Below, one piece after another: positions 16,507 to 24,448 of a DNA stretch of 64,000 nt. Origin of the DNA: Candidatus Eiseniibacteriota bacterium (lineage in GTDB: Bacteria > Eisenbacteria > RBG-16-71-46 > CAIMUX01). The translations under genes and the position numbers were made by a program. Numbering within the stretch: position 1 is the first letter of the stretch; every line of letters begins with the position of its first letter. Where the stretch lies: positions 124,001 through 188,000 of the forward strand of contig JADJQY010000002.1 of the NCBI GenBank assembly GCA_016712505.1, written 5' to 3'. The notes beneath the pieces were generated by a model, which saw nothing but the letters and a program-made list of their open reading frames with translations, searched no databases and was not told the DNA's origin.

Positions 16507-17648
16507 GAGCGCCAGTACTCCTTGTCCTCGATTCCCTCCGCCGCCCGCCCGACCGCGAGGGGACGGAAGGTGTCGATCATCACCGCCCGCTCGTCGGTCG
16601 AGGTGGCGCCGATCGACGGCTCGATCAGCCCTGGGTGCGGTCCGTGGGCGATCCCGTCCGGATGGTGGGTGATCGAGCCGTACTCGATCCCCCGCCGGCT
16701 CATGAAGCGGTCGCTGGCGTAGTAGAGCACCTCGTCCGACTGGGCGTTGGTGTGGTGGTAGGGCACCGGAATCGCCTCGGGATGGAAGTCGTAGATCCGC
16801 GGGACGAAGTTGCACACCACGAAACCGTCCCCCTCGAACACCTGGTGCACCGGGGGAGGCAGATGCACCAGCCCCACGCGCGGTTCGAAGTCCTCGAGGT
16901 TGAACGCCCAGGGATAGTAGTACCCATCCCACCCGACCACGTCGAACGGATGCCGGGCCAGCACGTAGGCGTGGAGGCCGTTGCGCTGCTTGACCAGGAG
17001 GGAAAAGTCACCGCTCTGGTCGATCGCATCGGCCGCCTCGGGCAGCCGGAAATCGCGCTCCGAGAAGGGGGACATCTCGTGGTGCTGTCCGTGCGCGTTC
17101 CGGTACCGCTTCGGGGTGCGGATCACGCCGCGCGATTCGAGGATCAGCAGGCGGTGTTCACTCGCCCCCAGCTCCAGGCGATGGATGATGCCGCGGGGAA
17201 TGACCAGGTAGTCGCCCCGCCGATAGGGCAGGCGACCGAAGGGGGAAACCAGCACCCCGTCGCCGTCGCTCACGTAGATCAGCTCGTCCGCCTGGCCGTT
17301 TCGGTAGAAGGAGCCGGCGGTGGTGGTGGGGCGTGCGATCAGGACCGCCACATCGCTGTTCCAGAGCAGCGGACGACGGTGCTCCACCGCGTTCCCCTCG
17401 CGCGGCAGTTTCGACGAGAGGAAGTGCCGGTGGCGACAACTCGGATCCTCTGCCGCGTGCCATTTGGTCGGACAGTACTCCCCCGCGCTCTTGACCATGG
17501 TCGGAGGATGGATGTGGTAGAGCAGGGACGAGAGGCCGGAGAATCCCTCGTTCCCCATCAACTCCTCGTGACGGAGGCTGCCCTCCTCGGAGCGGAAGGC
17601 GATGTGACGCTTCTTGGGCAGGCGCCCGATTCGGTGGTAGAGAGGCAT
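16491..17648 (-). CDS. hmgA: homogentisate 1,2-dioxygenase
   Basis: A 385-residue cupin-fold dioxygenase that opens the ring of homogentisate to maleylacetoacetate. Recognised by LYHIHPPTMVKSAGEY in the N-terminal half and by the iron-site region (VPYHHTNAQSDEVLYY, FMSRRGIEYGSITHHPDG, HGPHPG), whose His and Glu residues correspond to the family's Fe(II) ligands. It belongs to the shorter bacterial form (~385 residues rather than ~440). ATG 17648 follows gggagaa. It is 43 bp downstream of hpd, the previous step of tyrosine degradation; maleylacetoacetate isomerase and fumarylacetoacetase are not in this window. Confidence 0.93.
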   Translation of the reverse strand: MPLYHRIGRLPKKRHIAFRSEEGSLRHEELMGNEGFSGLSSLLYHIHPPTMVKSAGEYCPTKWHAAEDPSCRHRHFLSSKLPREGNAVEHRRPLLWNSDVAVLIARPTTTAGSFYRNGQADELIYVSDGDGVLVSPFGRLPYRRGDYLVIPRGIIHRLELGASEHRLLILESRGVIRTPKRYRNAHGQHHEMSPFSERDFRLPEAADAIDQSGDFSLLVKQRNGLHAYVLARHPFDVVGWDGYYYPWAFNLEDFEPRVGLVHLPPPVHQVFEGDGFVVCNFVPRIYDFHPEAIPVPYHHTNAQSDEVLYYASDRFMSRRGIEYGSITHHPDGIAHGPHPGLIEPSIGATSTDERAVMIDTFRPLAVGRAAEGIEDKEYWRSWLAT

Positions 17649-17691
17649 CGGTTCTCCCTGGCTTGCTGGTGGGGCGATCCCGGATCGCCGG

Positions 17692-18783
17692 CTACAGATT
17701 TCCGCGCAGCGCCTGTTCCCGCTCGATCGCTTCGAAGAGCGCCTTGAAGTTCCCCTTGCCGAAGCCGAGCGCACCGCGCCGCTGGATGATCTCGTAGAAG
17801 AGGGTCGGCCGGTCCTCTACCGGTCGGGTGAAGAGCTGGAGCAGATACCCTTGATCGTCCCGATCGACCAGGATGCCGAACTCACGCAGCCGGTCGATAT
17901 CTTCCTTGAGCGGACCGACCCGCTCGGCCAGGGAATCGTAGTAGGACGAGGGGACCTGGAGGAACTCCACTCCGCGCCGCCGCAGTTCGGCGATCGAGGC
18001 GATGATGTCGCCGGTCTGGAGCGCGATGTGCTGCACGCCCGGACCGTGATAGAAGTCGATGTACTCCTGGATCTGCGAGCGGCGACGGCCCGGGGCGGGC
18101 TCGTTGATCGGGAACTTCACCCGTCCGTTGGGGCTCGAGACGACGGTGGAACGGAGCGCGGTAAACTCGGTCGAAATGTCGCTGTCGTCAAAGGTCATGA
18201 AGCGGGTGAACCCGAATACGTTCAGGTAGTACTCGACCCAGTCCTCCATCTTCTCGTCCTCGACATTGCCCACCAGATGATCGACCGCGACCAGCCCGGC
18301 GCCTCCGCCCGGCTTGTGCTCGGCCCGGAAGCCCGGGAGCATGGGCGGCTCGACCCCGTCGCGCTGGATGAAGGTGTGGATGGTGTCCCCATAGGTCGCC
18401 ACCGCGGCGCGGGTCACCCCTCCGTCGCCGTGCACTTCCCGGATCGGATCGTGGATCGGGCGCGCCCCCCGCTTGACCGCCGTCTCCCAGACCGCGATCG
18501 CATCGTCGACCTGCAGCGCCACGTCCCGCACCCCATCTCCGTGGCGGGCGAGGTGAGCGGTGAGCGGCCCCTCCGCTTCCAGCGGGGTCGTGAGCACGAA
18601 GCGGATGTTCCCCTGCTGCATGAGGTAGCTGGCGCGATCGCGCACTCCGGTCTCCGGTCCGCGGTAGCCGACCTGATCGAATCCGAAGACCAGGCGGTAG
18701 TAGTAGGACGCCTGGCGGGCGTTTCCCACATAGAACTCGAGGTGATCGACCTCGCGGATCGGCAGGGGCTCATGGCTGGTCAT
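17692..18783 (-). CDS. hppD: 4-hydroxyphenylpyruvate dioxygenase
   Basis: A 363-residue vicinal-oxygen-chelate enzyme converting 4-hydroxyphenylpyruvate to homogentisate. Iron ligands can be placed: His in VDHLVGNV (~170), His in GVQHIALQT (~245) and Glu in LFYEIIQRRG (~340), the last within the conserved C-terminal segment of the family. The N-terminal half (IREVDHLEFYVGNARQA) is the second, non-catalytic module. ATG 18783 is preceded by aaggag. First gene of a three-gene minus-strand operon with hmgA and a flavin reductase. Confidence 0.96.
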   Translation of the reverse strand: MTSHEPLPIREVDHLEFYVGNARQASYYYRLVFGFDQVGYRGPETGVRDRASYLMQQGNIRFVLTTPLEAEGPLTAHLARHGDGVRDVALQVDDAIAVWETAVKRGARPIHDPIREVHGDGGVTRAAVATYGDTIHTFIQRDGVEPPMLPGFRAEHKPGGGAGLVAVDHLVGNVEDEKMEDWVEYYLNVFGFTRFMTFDDSDISTEFTALRSTVVSSPNGRVKFPINEPAPGRRRSQIQEYIDFYHGPGVQHIALQTGDIIASIAELRRRGVEFLQVPSSYYDSLAERVGPLKEDIDRLREFGILVDRDDQGYLLQLFTRPVEDRPTLFYEIIQRRGALGFGKGNFKALFEAIEREQALRGNL

Positions 18784-18888
18784 GGTCGCTCCTTGAACGT
18801 CGCTCTTGGAAATCGTCGCACCTTCGGGCAGAACCTGGCTCGTCGCTCGCCCAAACCGCGGAAGCCTAGCAGAGCGTTCGTCCCGCGC

Positions 18889-20112
18889 TCAATGATCGCC
18901 GGCCGATTCCGGGACGGCGGCGGCCCCGGGGCGTCCGCGCGGCATCGGAAGCTGCGCCTCCGCCGCCGCCGGATCGAGCCCTTGACCTGCGGCATAGCGT
19001 CGGATCCAGGGGAGCGCCTGGTCACGTTGGCCCGCCTCGAGGTAGAGCCGGCCGATCAGGCCCCGGAGCTTCGGGTCCTCGCTCCCCTTGGCCAGGGACG
19101 AGTCGAACGCCGAGAGCGCTTCCAGCGGCCGCCCGCGGACCCACTCGGCTTCCCCCAGAGCCTGCCACTGCTCCGGCGCCTGGGGCAGGAGTGTGATCGC
19201 GGCGTGCAGCGCCCAGGCGGCGCTGTCGGCGCGGTCGGCCAGGAGGAGGGTCTGTCCCCAGCCGTACCAGGCGCGCGGGGAGGCCGCCTCGATCTCGAGC
19301 GCGCGCCGATAGGCCCGTCCTGCTTCGTCCAGTTGTCCCGCCTGCCGGAGCGCCGCGGCAAGGTAGAGGTGGGTCGAGTTGTTGAGCGGGTCGATCGAGA
19401 GCGCCTCGCGGAACGCCGCCGCCGCCTCGGGGAAGCGTCCGGCGTAGAGGAGGTTCTTCGCGCTTTGATACTGACCGTTGAAGAAGGCGACCATCCGCTT
19501 CGGATCGGGCAGCTTCAGATCATCGCCCTCGCTCGCCCCTTCTGCGCCGGAGAGATACCCGAGGGAGCGCAGCTGCTCCAGTTCCTCGCGCGACGGGGTC
19601 CGTGCCGCTTCGGCGGATCCATCGATGGCCAGGAAGCGATCGAGTTCGGCCGACAGCCGCTCGACTTCCGTCGGCCGAGCCGCCGCGAGATTGCGCAACT
19701 CCTCTGGATCGTTGGCCAGATCGTACAGCTCCGGAATCGGCGCCCGGACATACTTCCACTCCTCGGTCCGTACTCCGCGCAGCGCCGCCCAGTGGTAGCT
19801 GACCCGGGGGCTCAGGGTCTCGCAGTAGAGCGCGCGCGGGGGCAGCGCTTCGCCACGAAACGCCGGTACGAGCGAGCGACCGTCGAGCGCCCCGCCTTCC
19901 GCCGGCACCCCGCAGAGTTCGGACAGCGTGGGGAAGAGATCGACCAGCCCGGTCTGCGCGGCCAGATCGACCCGCGGCGCTCCGGCCACGTACCGGCCGT
20001 CATTCGGCGGCGTGCGGAGCAAAGAGACCACGCGCAGCGTGGCGTCGTAGATGAAGAGCGAGTGCGTCGCCTCGCCGTGCTCTCCCAGCGACTCGCCGTG
20101 ATCGCTCACCAC
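18889..20112 (-). CDS. sulfatase-like hydrolase with TPR repeats, C-terminal fragment (frameshifted gene)
   Basis: This frame continues the sulfatase gene that begins at 20956. Homologous coding in this frame actually starts near 20340 (RAQRWLETQAK...FFLFLHYYDPHAPYRPP), well before the GTG at 20112. It carries the second metal-site motif VVSDHGESLGEHGE, then the end of the alkaline-phosphatase-superfamily domain, and from ~residue 200 four or so TPR repeats (LYAGRFPEAAAAFREALSID, LYLAAALRQAGQLDEAGRAY). Such membrane-anchored sulfatase-TPR proteins are common in Acidobacteria- and Planctomycetes-like genomes. It should be read as one 2.07-kb gene with the upstream fragment. Confidence 0.8.
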   Translation of the reverse strand: MVSDHGESLGEHGEATHSLFIYDATLRVVSLLRTPPNDGRYVAGAPRVDLAAQTGLVDLFPTLSELCGVPAEGGALDGRSLVPAFRGEALPPRALYCETLSPRVSYHWAALRGVRTEEWKYVRAPIPELYDLANDPEELRNLAAARPTEVERLSAELDRFLAIDGSAEAARTPSREELEQLRSLGYLSGAEGASEGDDLKLPDPKRMVAFFNGQYQSAKNLLYAGRFPEAAAAFREALSIDPLNNSTHLYLAAALRQAGQLDEAGRAYRRALEIEAASPRAWYGWGQTLLLADRADSAAWALHAAITLLPQAPEQWQALGEAEWVRGRPLEALSAFDSSLAKGSEDPKLRGLIGRLYLEAGQRDQALPWIRRYAAGQGLDPAAAEAQLPMPRGRPGAAAVPESAGDH

Positions 20113-20956
20113 CCAGACGGCGGTGTTCCGCGCCAGGCCGGTCGACTCCAGCGTGTCGAGAAGCTGTCCGATGCAACGGTCGAGATAGGCCAGCTCGCCG
20201 TGATACGGCTGCTGGGCGAAGTCCTGCGCGAAGGGGGCGGGTGGACGGTAGGGAGCATGGGGATCGTAGTAGTGGAGAAACAGGAAGAACGGTGCGGTGC
20301 CGTCCTGCTTGGCCTGCGTTTCGAGCCACCGCTGCGCGCGCGGTGGTGACCCCGCCCGGCAGCTCCACGTTTCCCAGGCGGAGGCCGGCCTCCGGACCGC
20401 TCAAGCGGTCCTCGTAAAGCTCGAACCCCTGGGCCAGGCCGAACCGTGCGTCCATCACGAACGACGAGACGAACGCCGCAGTGCGGTAGCCGGCGGCGCG
20501 GAACCGCTCGGCGAGGGTCTCGGCGCCGGGAGAAAGGGCATACTCCGTGTTCTCGCGGACGCCGTGGCGATGGGGATCGAGTCCGGTCAGCATGGTGGCG
20601 TGACCGGGCAGCGTGATCGGGACGGGCGAGATCATCTGCGACATCCGGATCCCGCCTCCCAGCAGTCGATCGAGGCCCGGGCTCGGTACCGGCGCGCTCG
20701 GTCCCGCTGTCGCGGCGTAGGCATCCGGACGTGCGGTGTCGAGCGAGATCAGGATCACGTTCCATCCGCGGCCGTTCAGCTCCGACGCCGCGAAGGAGTG
20801 AGTGCCGCCCGGGCGGAGGAACCTCAACCCGAGAATCACGGCCACCAGTAGCACCGCACCGAGCGCGAGGCTGCGGGCCAGGCCGAGGTGGAAGCCGCGG
20901 CCGCGGGTCGGGGTCTTGCGCCGTGTCGTGGGGGAAGGCTTGGCTTTTGATTTCAC
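20000..20956 (-). CDS. sulfatase-like hydrolase with TPR repeats, N-terminal fragment (frameshifted gene)
   Basis: GTG at 20956 starts a protein with basic residues, one membrane segment (LARSLALGAVLLVAVILGL) and the AlkP/sulfatase core (NVILISLDTARPDAY, the first metal site). The active-site stretch is PVPITLPGHATMLTGL, so the CxPxR formylglycine motif is absent and the nucleophile is probably Thr, as in other sulfatase-like TPR proteins. Meaningful coding ends near 20340, after ELPGGVTTAR, inside an alternating CG tract; the frame then runs on without homology to 20000. A one-base indel there restores a single protein of ~688 residues. Confidence 0.75.
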   Translation of the reverse strand: MKSKAKPSPTTRRKTPTRGRGFHLGLARSLALGAVLLVAVILGLRFLRPGGTHSFAASELNGRGWNVILISLDTARPDAYAATAGPSAPVPSPGLDRLLGGGIRMSQMISPVPITLPGHATMLTGLDPHRHGVRENTEYALSPGAETLAERFRAAGYRTAAFVSSFVMDARFGLAQGFELYEDRLSGPEAGLRLGNVELPGGVTTARAAVARNAGQAGRHRTVLPVSPLLRSPCSLPSTRPLRAGLRPAAVSRRAGLSRPLHRTASRHAGVDRPGAEHRRLGGERSRRVAGRARRGDALALHLRRHAARGLFAPHAAE

Positions 20957-21055
20957 GCCTGGAAGGTAGCAAAGGGGACCGAGGGGGAAAAGCGGCGCGA
21001 CCTCCTTTCCCTGCGATCGCCGTGGCCCTACACTCGCCGGGCGAAGGAGGTTGGA

Positions 21056-21700
21056 TTGCTCGATGAGGCCGAGGAAGCGGCCCTCCTGGCGCGCGCGCGA
21101 AACGGGGATCGGGAAGCCTTCTGGCAGCTCGCCGCCCCGAGCATGGATGCGATTTTCGCCCTGGCGAGCCGGATGGTGAAACGGCGCGAGGATGCCGAGG
21201 ATGTGGTGCAGGAGACCTTCCTGCGCGCTCTCGGCGCCCTGGCGGAGTTCCGCGCGCAATCGAGATTCCACACCTGGCTCCACCGCATCGCGGTCAATCA
21301 GGCGCTGATGAAACTTCGGAAGCGACGGTCCGACGTCTTCTCGGTCGACGCGCCGCGGATCGAGGCCGAGGAGTCGGCCCCGGTCGAGCTGGTCGACTGG
21401 AGCGAGTCGGTGCTCGACGCCCTGCTCCGGCGCGAGGCCAATCAGGCGCTCGAGGCGGCGCTGGCCGAGTTGCCGATCGACCAACGCACCGTGGTCACGC
21501 TCCGCGACCTGAACGGACTGAGCAACGAGGAAGCCGCGGCGGCGCTCGAGATCCCGATCGGGGCGGTCAAGTGGCGGCTGGAACAGGCGCGGGCCACGCT
21601 GCGCAACCGGGTGCGTGACTATTTCCGCGAGCAGCGCGCGCGTTCCGAGCGCGGCAAGCAGGCCCGCGGCGCGAGGGATCGCGGGAGGAACGATGGCTGA
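21056..21700 (+). CDS. ECF-type RNA polymerase sigma factor
   Basis: A 214-residue sigma-70-family factor. TTG start at 21056 with ggagg five bases upstream. Region 2 (~35-105) has EDAEDVVQETFLRALGALAEF and RFHTWLHRIAVNQALMKLRKR; region 4 (~145-200) has LPIDQRTVVTLRDLNGLSNEE and the GAVKWRLEQARATLR recognition helix. No anti-sigma factor is adjacent; the 3' end overlaps a glycosyltransferase start by 8 bases, so translation may be coupled. It is divergent from the sulfatase gene. The signal is unknown. Confidence 0.93.
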   Translation: MLDEAEEAALLARARNGDREAFWQLAAPSMDAIFALASRMVKRREDAEDVVQETFLRALGALAEFRAQSRFHTWLHRIAVNQALMKLRKRRSDVFSVDAPRIEAEESAPVELVDWSESVLDALLRREANQALEAALAELPIDQRTVVTLRDLNGLSNEEAAAALEIPIGAVKWRLEQARATLRNRVRDYFREQRARSERGKQARGARDRGRNDG

Positions 21701-22886
21701 GCGCCGGATCCGCCTCCTCTTCGCCGGAACCACCTTCGTGCTTGGCGGCGCGGAGCGGGTCCTTTCGCACCTGATTCGTGGGCTGGCGCGGCCGCCTTTC
21801 GACGTCCATCTGCTCGCGCTCCGCGAGCCGGGGGCGATCGGCGAAGAGCTCCGCGCGGCCGGCATTCCGGTCACCAGTCGTCTCACCGGCGAAGGCAAGG
21901 TCGATCTTGGACTCTTGCCGCGCCTGCGAGCGTTCCTCCTTCGGGAACGGTTCGACGCGATCTATTTCCTCGACCACGCGCACGCCGTCTTCTACCTCAC
22001 CCTCGCGTCTCTCGGCACCGGCGTCCGCGCGCGCGTCATGCCGGTCCACACCACCCGACAGTGGGGAGGGGCGAGGAGCCTCAAGCGCCCGATCCGCCTG
22101 GTGCTGCCGAAGCTCGACCGGGTGATCGCGATCGCCGAAGCGCAGCGGCGGTATCTGATCGAAGAGGAGGGGGTGCCGCCAGGGCAGCTCGAGGTGATTC
22201 CGAACGGCATTCCGCTCCGCGATCGGGGCGAGGACCGGGGTGCGCTCCGCGCCGCGGCGCGGGCCGAGTTCGGGACCGCGCCGGATGCGCCGGTGGTCGG
22301 GATCACGGCGGTGCTGCGGCCGGAAAAGAACCATGAGCTGTTGCTGGCGGCCTTCGCGCGCCTGCGCGCGGCGGAACCGGCGGCGGAGCTCTGGTTGATC
22401 GGCGACGGACCGCGCCGCGCGGCGCTCGAGGCGGAGGCGGTGCGGTTGGGACTGGGCCTATCGGCGCGCTTCCTGGGGTCACGCTCCGATGCGCGGCGAT
22501 TGATGGCCGGGCTCGACCTGGCGTGTCTCTCGAGTCATCCGGCGGTGGAGACCCTGCCGCTCTCGTTGCTCGAGGCGATGGATGCCGACCTGCCGGTCGT
22601 GGCGACGCGAGTGGGGGCGCTGGATGAGATGGTGGAGGAGGGGAGGTCGGGGATCTTGGTGGAGGCTGGGGATGTGGAGGGGTTTGCGGAGGCACTGTGT
22701 CGACTCATCTCCGACGCAAGACTCCGCGGGGGGCGCGGGGGGGGGGGGGGGGGGGGGGGTGCGAGGACGGAGGGCCGGAGGCTGGGCCGCGCGTCGGGGC
22801 GAAAACGGATCGCAGGTGTGGCCCCGGGGGGGGGGCGGGCCGCCGGGAGAGGGCCAACTCAACTCGGAGGACTGATTTCCGGGTGA
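21693..22886 (+). CDS. GT4-type glycosyltransferase, 3' end corrupted by poly-G
   Basis: ATG 21693 overlaps the sigma-factor stop. Residues 1-~345 are a normal GT-B glycosyltransferase: FAGTTFVLGGAERVLSHLIRGL (acceptor domain), EVIPNGIPL, ITAVLRPEKNHELLLAAF and VETLPLSLLEAMDADLPVVAT (family-4 E-x7-E region). After LISDARLR, near 22736, the frame enters a 23-base G run and then low-complexity Gly/Arg with no homology, so the true last ~30 residues are missing. Likely role: cell-surface polysaccharide or glycolipid synthesis. Confidence 0.85.
   Translation: MAERRIRLLFAGTTFVLGGAERVLSHLIRGLARPPFDVHLLALREPGAIGEELRAAGIPVTSRLTGEGKVDLGLLPRLRAFLLRERFDAIYFLDHAHAVFYLTLASLGTGVRARVMPVHTTRQWGGARSLKRPIRLVLPKLDRVIAIAEAQRRYLIEEEGVPPGQLEVIPNGIPLRDRGEDRGALRAAARAEFGTAPDAPVVGITAVLRPEKNHELLLAAFARLRAAEPAAELWLIGDGPRRAALEAEAVRLGLGLSARFLGSRSDARRLMAGLDLACLSSHPAVETLPLSLLEAMDADLPVVATRVGALDEMVEEGRSGILVEAGDVEGFAEALCRLISDARLRGGRGGGGGGGGARTEGRRLGRASGRKRIAGVAPGGGRAAGRGPTQLGGLISG
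22737..22759. other. 23-nt guanine homopolymer, probable assembly artefact
   Basis: An uninterrupted run of 23 G follows cgc at 22734-22736, with a second G run near 22825-22835. Homopolymers this long are exceptional in GC-rich bacterial coding DNA. The run coincides with sudden loss of glycosyltransferase homology, and beyond it lies an unrelated gene fragment on the other strand. This looks like a low-quality read end or a misjoin rather than biology. Confidence 0.8.
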
Positions 22887-22956
22887 GACTGACAAGGCGA
22901 AGGCCCTTCGTCTGTGGTGCCCGCAACCGGGTATCGGTTTGGGCGTCGGACAGATC

Positions 22957-23202
22957 CAGACTCCGATGGAACCGCCGTCGAACATCAGCCTCCAGCACTT
23001 CGTGACCCCCGGACGCCACCCGTCGCTTCACCCGTTCGATCGCGTACTCCGCGGACGGGAGCTCGATGAAGTGGAGTGTTGTCCGATAGCCAAGTCGAGA
23101 CCACGTCGCAAACCGCGCCGCGTACGAAGGGGATGACAGCGTGGTCTCGACGGCGAAGGAGTCGCGGGCCGATTCCAGGAACTCAGGCCGCAGGCCCCCC
23201 GG
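22957..23202 (-). pseudogene. zeta-toxin-type (COG4185-like) P-loop ATPase fragment
   Basis: Read on the minus strand in one frame, ~82 codons give ESARDSFAVETTLSS, then GYRTTLHFIELPSAEYAIER and RVASGGHEVLEADVRRRF, the conserved central-to-C-terminal blocks of zeta-toxin/UDP-GlcNAc-kinase-like ATPases. The Walker A region is missing: an in-frame TAG lies at 23203-23205. After HRSL the sequence loses homology in front of the poly-G region. So both ends are gone. It is either a decayed toxin gene or a piece cut by a misassembly; the family identification rests on motifs I recognise, not on a search. Confidence 0.65.
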
Positions 23203-23232
23203 CTAAAGCCACCACACCAGCACGTTCCTGGA
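23174..23232. repeat. fold-back element with 9-bp perfect arms
   Basis: tccaggaac at 23174-23182 is the exact reverse complement of gttcctgga at 23224-23232. The 41 bases between are GC-rich and contain ggccgcaggcccccc and ggctaaagcc, a phrase that recurs in palindromic intergenic repeats of some environmental phyla. It lies between the toxin fragment and the 3' hairpin of the threonine-dehydrogenase gene. Whether it recurs in this genome cannot be seen from one window. Confidence 0.45.
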
Positions 23233-23237
23233 CTCCA

Positions 23238-23264
23238 GCAGCGCATCGCGAAGCGATGCGCTGC
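23238..23264 (-). terminator. perfect 12-bp hairpin immediately after the tdh-like gene
   Basis: gcagcgcatcgc and gcgatgcgctgc pair perfectly around a GAA triloop. On the minus strand the hairpin begins 2 bases after the TAG at 23267. No U tract follows, so it may be a rho-type 3' stabiliser or an inefficient intrinsic terminator. Confidence 0.55.
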
Positions 23265-23266
23265 GG

Positions 23267-24322
23267 CTATTCAAACACAAACGCGATCTTGCCGGCTTGG
23301 GGTTCGGCCTGGGAGATCAGGTCGAAGCCTTCGCTGAAGCGCTGGAGCGGCATCAGGTGGGTGATGACCGGCGTGATGTCGAGACGTCCGCTGGCCAGCA
23401 GGTTCGAGACCTGGAGCCACGTCTCGTACATGATCCGCCCATTGATCCCGTAGAGCCGGAGCCCCTTGAAGATGATGCCGTTGTTCATGTCGACACTCAG
23501 CCGTCCGTCGGGCAGGCCGAAGGCGGAGTAGCGCCCGCCCTTCCGCACCAGCTTGAGCCCCTCGTCCAGCACCGACTGCCGCCCCACCATGTCGAGCACC
23601 ACGTCCACCCCGACCCCGTGGGTCTCGTCCATGATCCGCTCCTCGGTCTTCCGCTCGGCGGCGTTCAGCACCAGGTCGGCCCCCATCTTCTTGCCGATCT
23701 CGAGCCGCATGGGGGACATCCCGACCAGATAGATGCGCGAGGCGCCGGAGACCTTGGCCACGCCGGCCGCGAACAGCCCGGTCGGTCCGTCGCCATAGAT
23801 CAGCACCGACTTTGCGTGCACCGGCTCGACCAGGGTGGCGTAGACCGAGTTGCCCAGCGGCTCCTGCGCCGCGGCGACGTGATAGGGGATCTTCGGATCG
23901 TTCTTCCAGACCACCAGCTCGGGTACGGAGACGAACTCGGCGAAGCTGCCGTTGGTGTCGACCCCCAGGATCGTGAGCTGGCTGCAGATGTGCATCTGAC
24001 CGGTGAGGCACTGCACGCACTTCGTGCAGGGGATGTGGGTCTCGGCCGAGACGAAGTCCCCCGGCTGAACCCGCTTCACCTGCGAACCGACCTCCGCCAC
24101 GATGCCGGAGAACTCGTGCCCCATGGTCTGGGGGATGCGGCGCCCGAGCCGCTCTTCCGCCCACTCGTTCCACTCGTAGATGTGCAGGTCCGTCCCGCAC
24201 ACGGTCGAGGCCTTCACCTTGATCAGGACGTCGTTCGGCCCCACGACGGGCTTCGGCACCTCGCGCAGTTCCGCACCGCGCTTGTGCTCCGTCTTGACCA
24301 GGGCCATCATCGTCGACGCCAT
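23267..24322 (-). CDS. tdh: zinc-dependent L-threonine 3-dehydrogenase-like alcohol dehydrogenase
   Basis: A 351-residue medium-chain dehydrogenase. The catalytic zinc site STVCGTDLHIYEWNEWAEERL matches the threonine-dehydrogenase subgroup (CGTDxHIYxWxEW), and GHEFSGIVAEVG supplies the next ligand. The structural zinc is held by CTKCVQCLTGQMHIC. Rossmann glycine motif YGDGPTGLFAAGVAK. ATG 24322 has ggagg at the right distance. Expected reaction: L-threonine + NAD+ to 2-amino-3-ketobutyrate. The partner Kbl ligase is not in the window, so specificity for another vicinal alcohol cannot be excluded. Confidence 0.88.
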   Translation of the reverse strand: MASTMMALVKTEHKRGAELREVPKPVVGPNDVLIKVKASTVCGTDLHIYEWNEWAEERLGRRIPQTMGHEFSGIVAEVGSQVKRVQPGDFVSAETHIPCTKCVQCLTGQMHICSQLTILGVDTNGSFAEFVSVPELVVWKNDPKIPYHVAAAQEPLGNSVYATLVEPVHAKSVLIYGDGPTGLFAAGVAKVSGASRIYLVGMSPMRLEIGKKMGADLVLNAAERKTEERIMDETHGVGVDVVLDMVGRQSVLDEGLKLVRKGGRYSAFGLPDGRLSVDMNNGIIFKGLRLYGINGRIMYETWLQVSNLLASGRLDITPVITHLMPLQRFSEGFDLISQAEPQAGKIAFVFE

Positions 24323-24448
24323 CCAACACCTCCCGTTCCGTTCCGCCTTGCAAGAGTCGCGCGGGTTGCGATCGCCTCTCGCGCTTTGTCAGCCGCCGGA
24401 GTATAGGAACCGCGCAAATCGCGGGTCAATGAGCGCTCCCGGCGATTG

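Noticed and set aside
23267..24353. Alternative overlapping frame on the same strand as the tdh-like gene
   Set aside because: Arg/Gly/Asp-rich shadow with no motif; the zinc-binding Cys pattern and Rossmann motif belong to the other frame.
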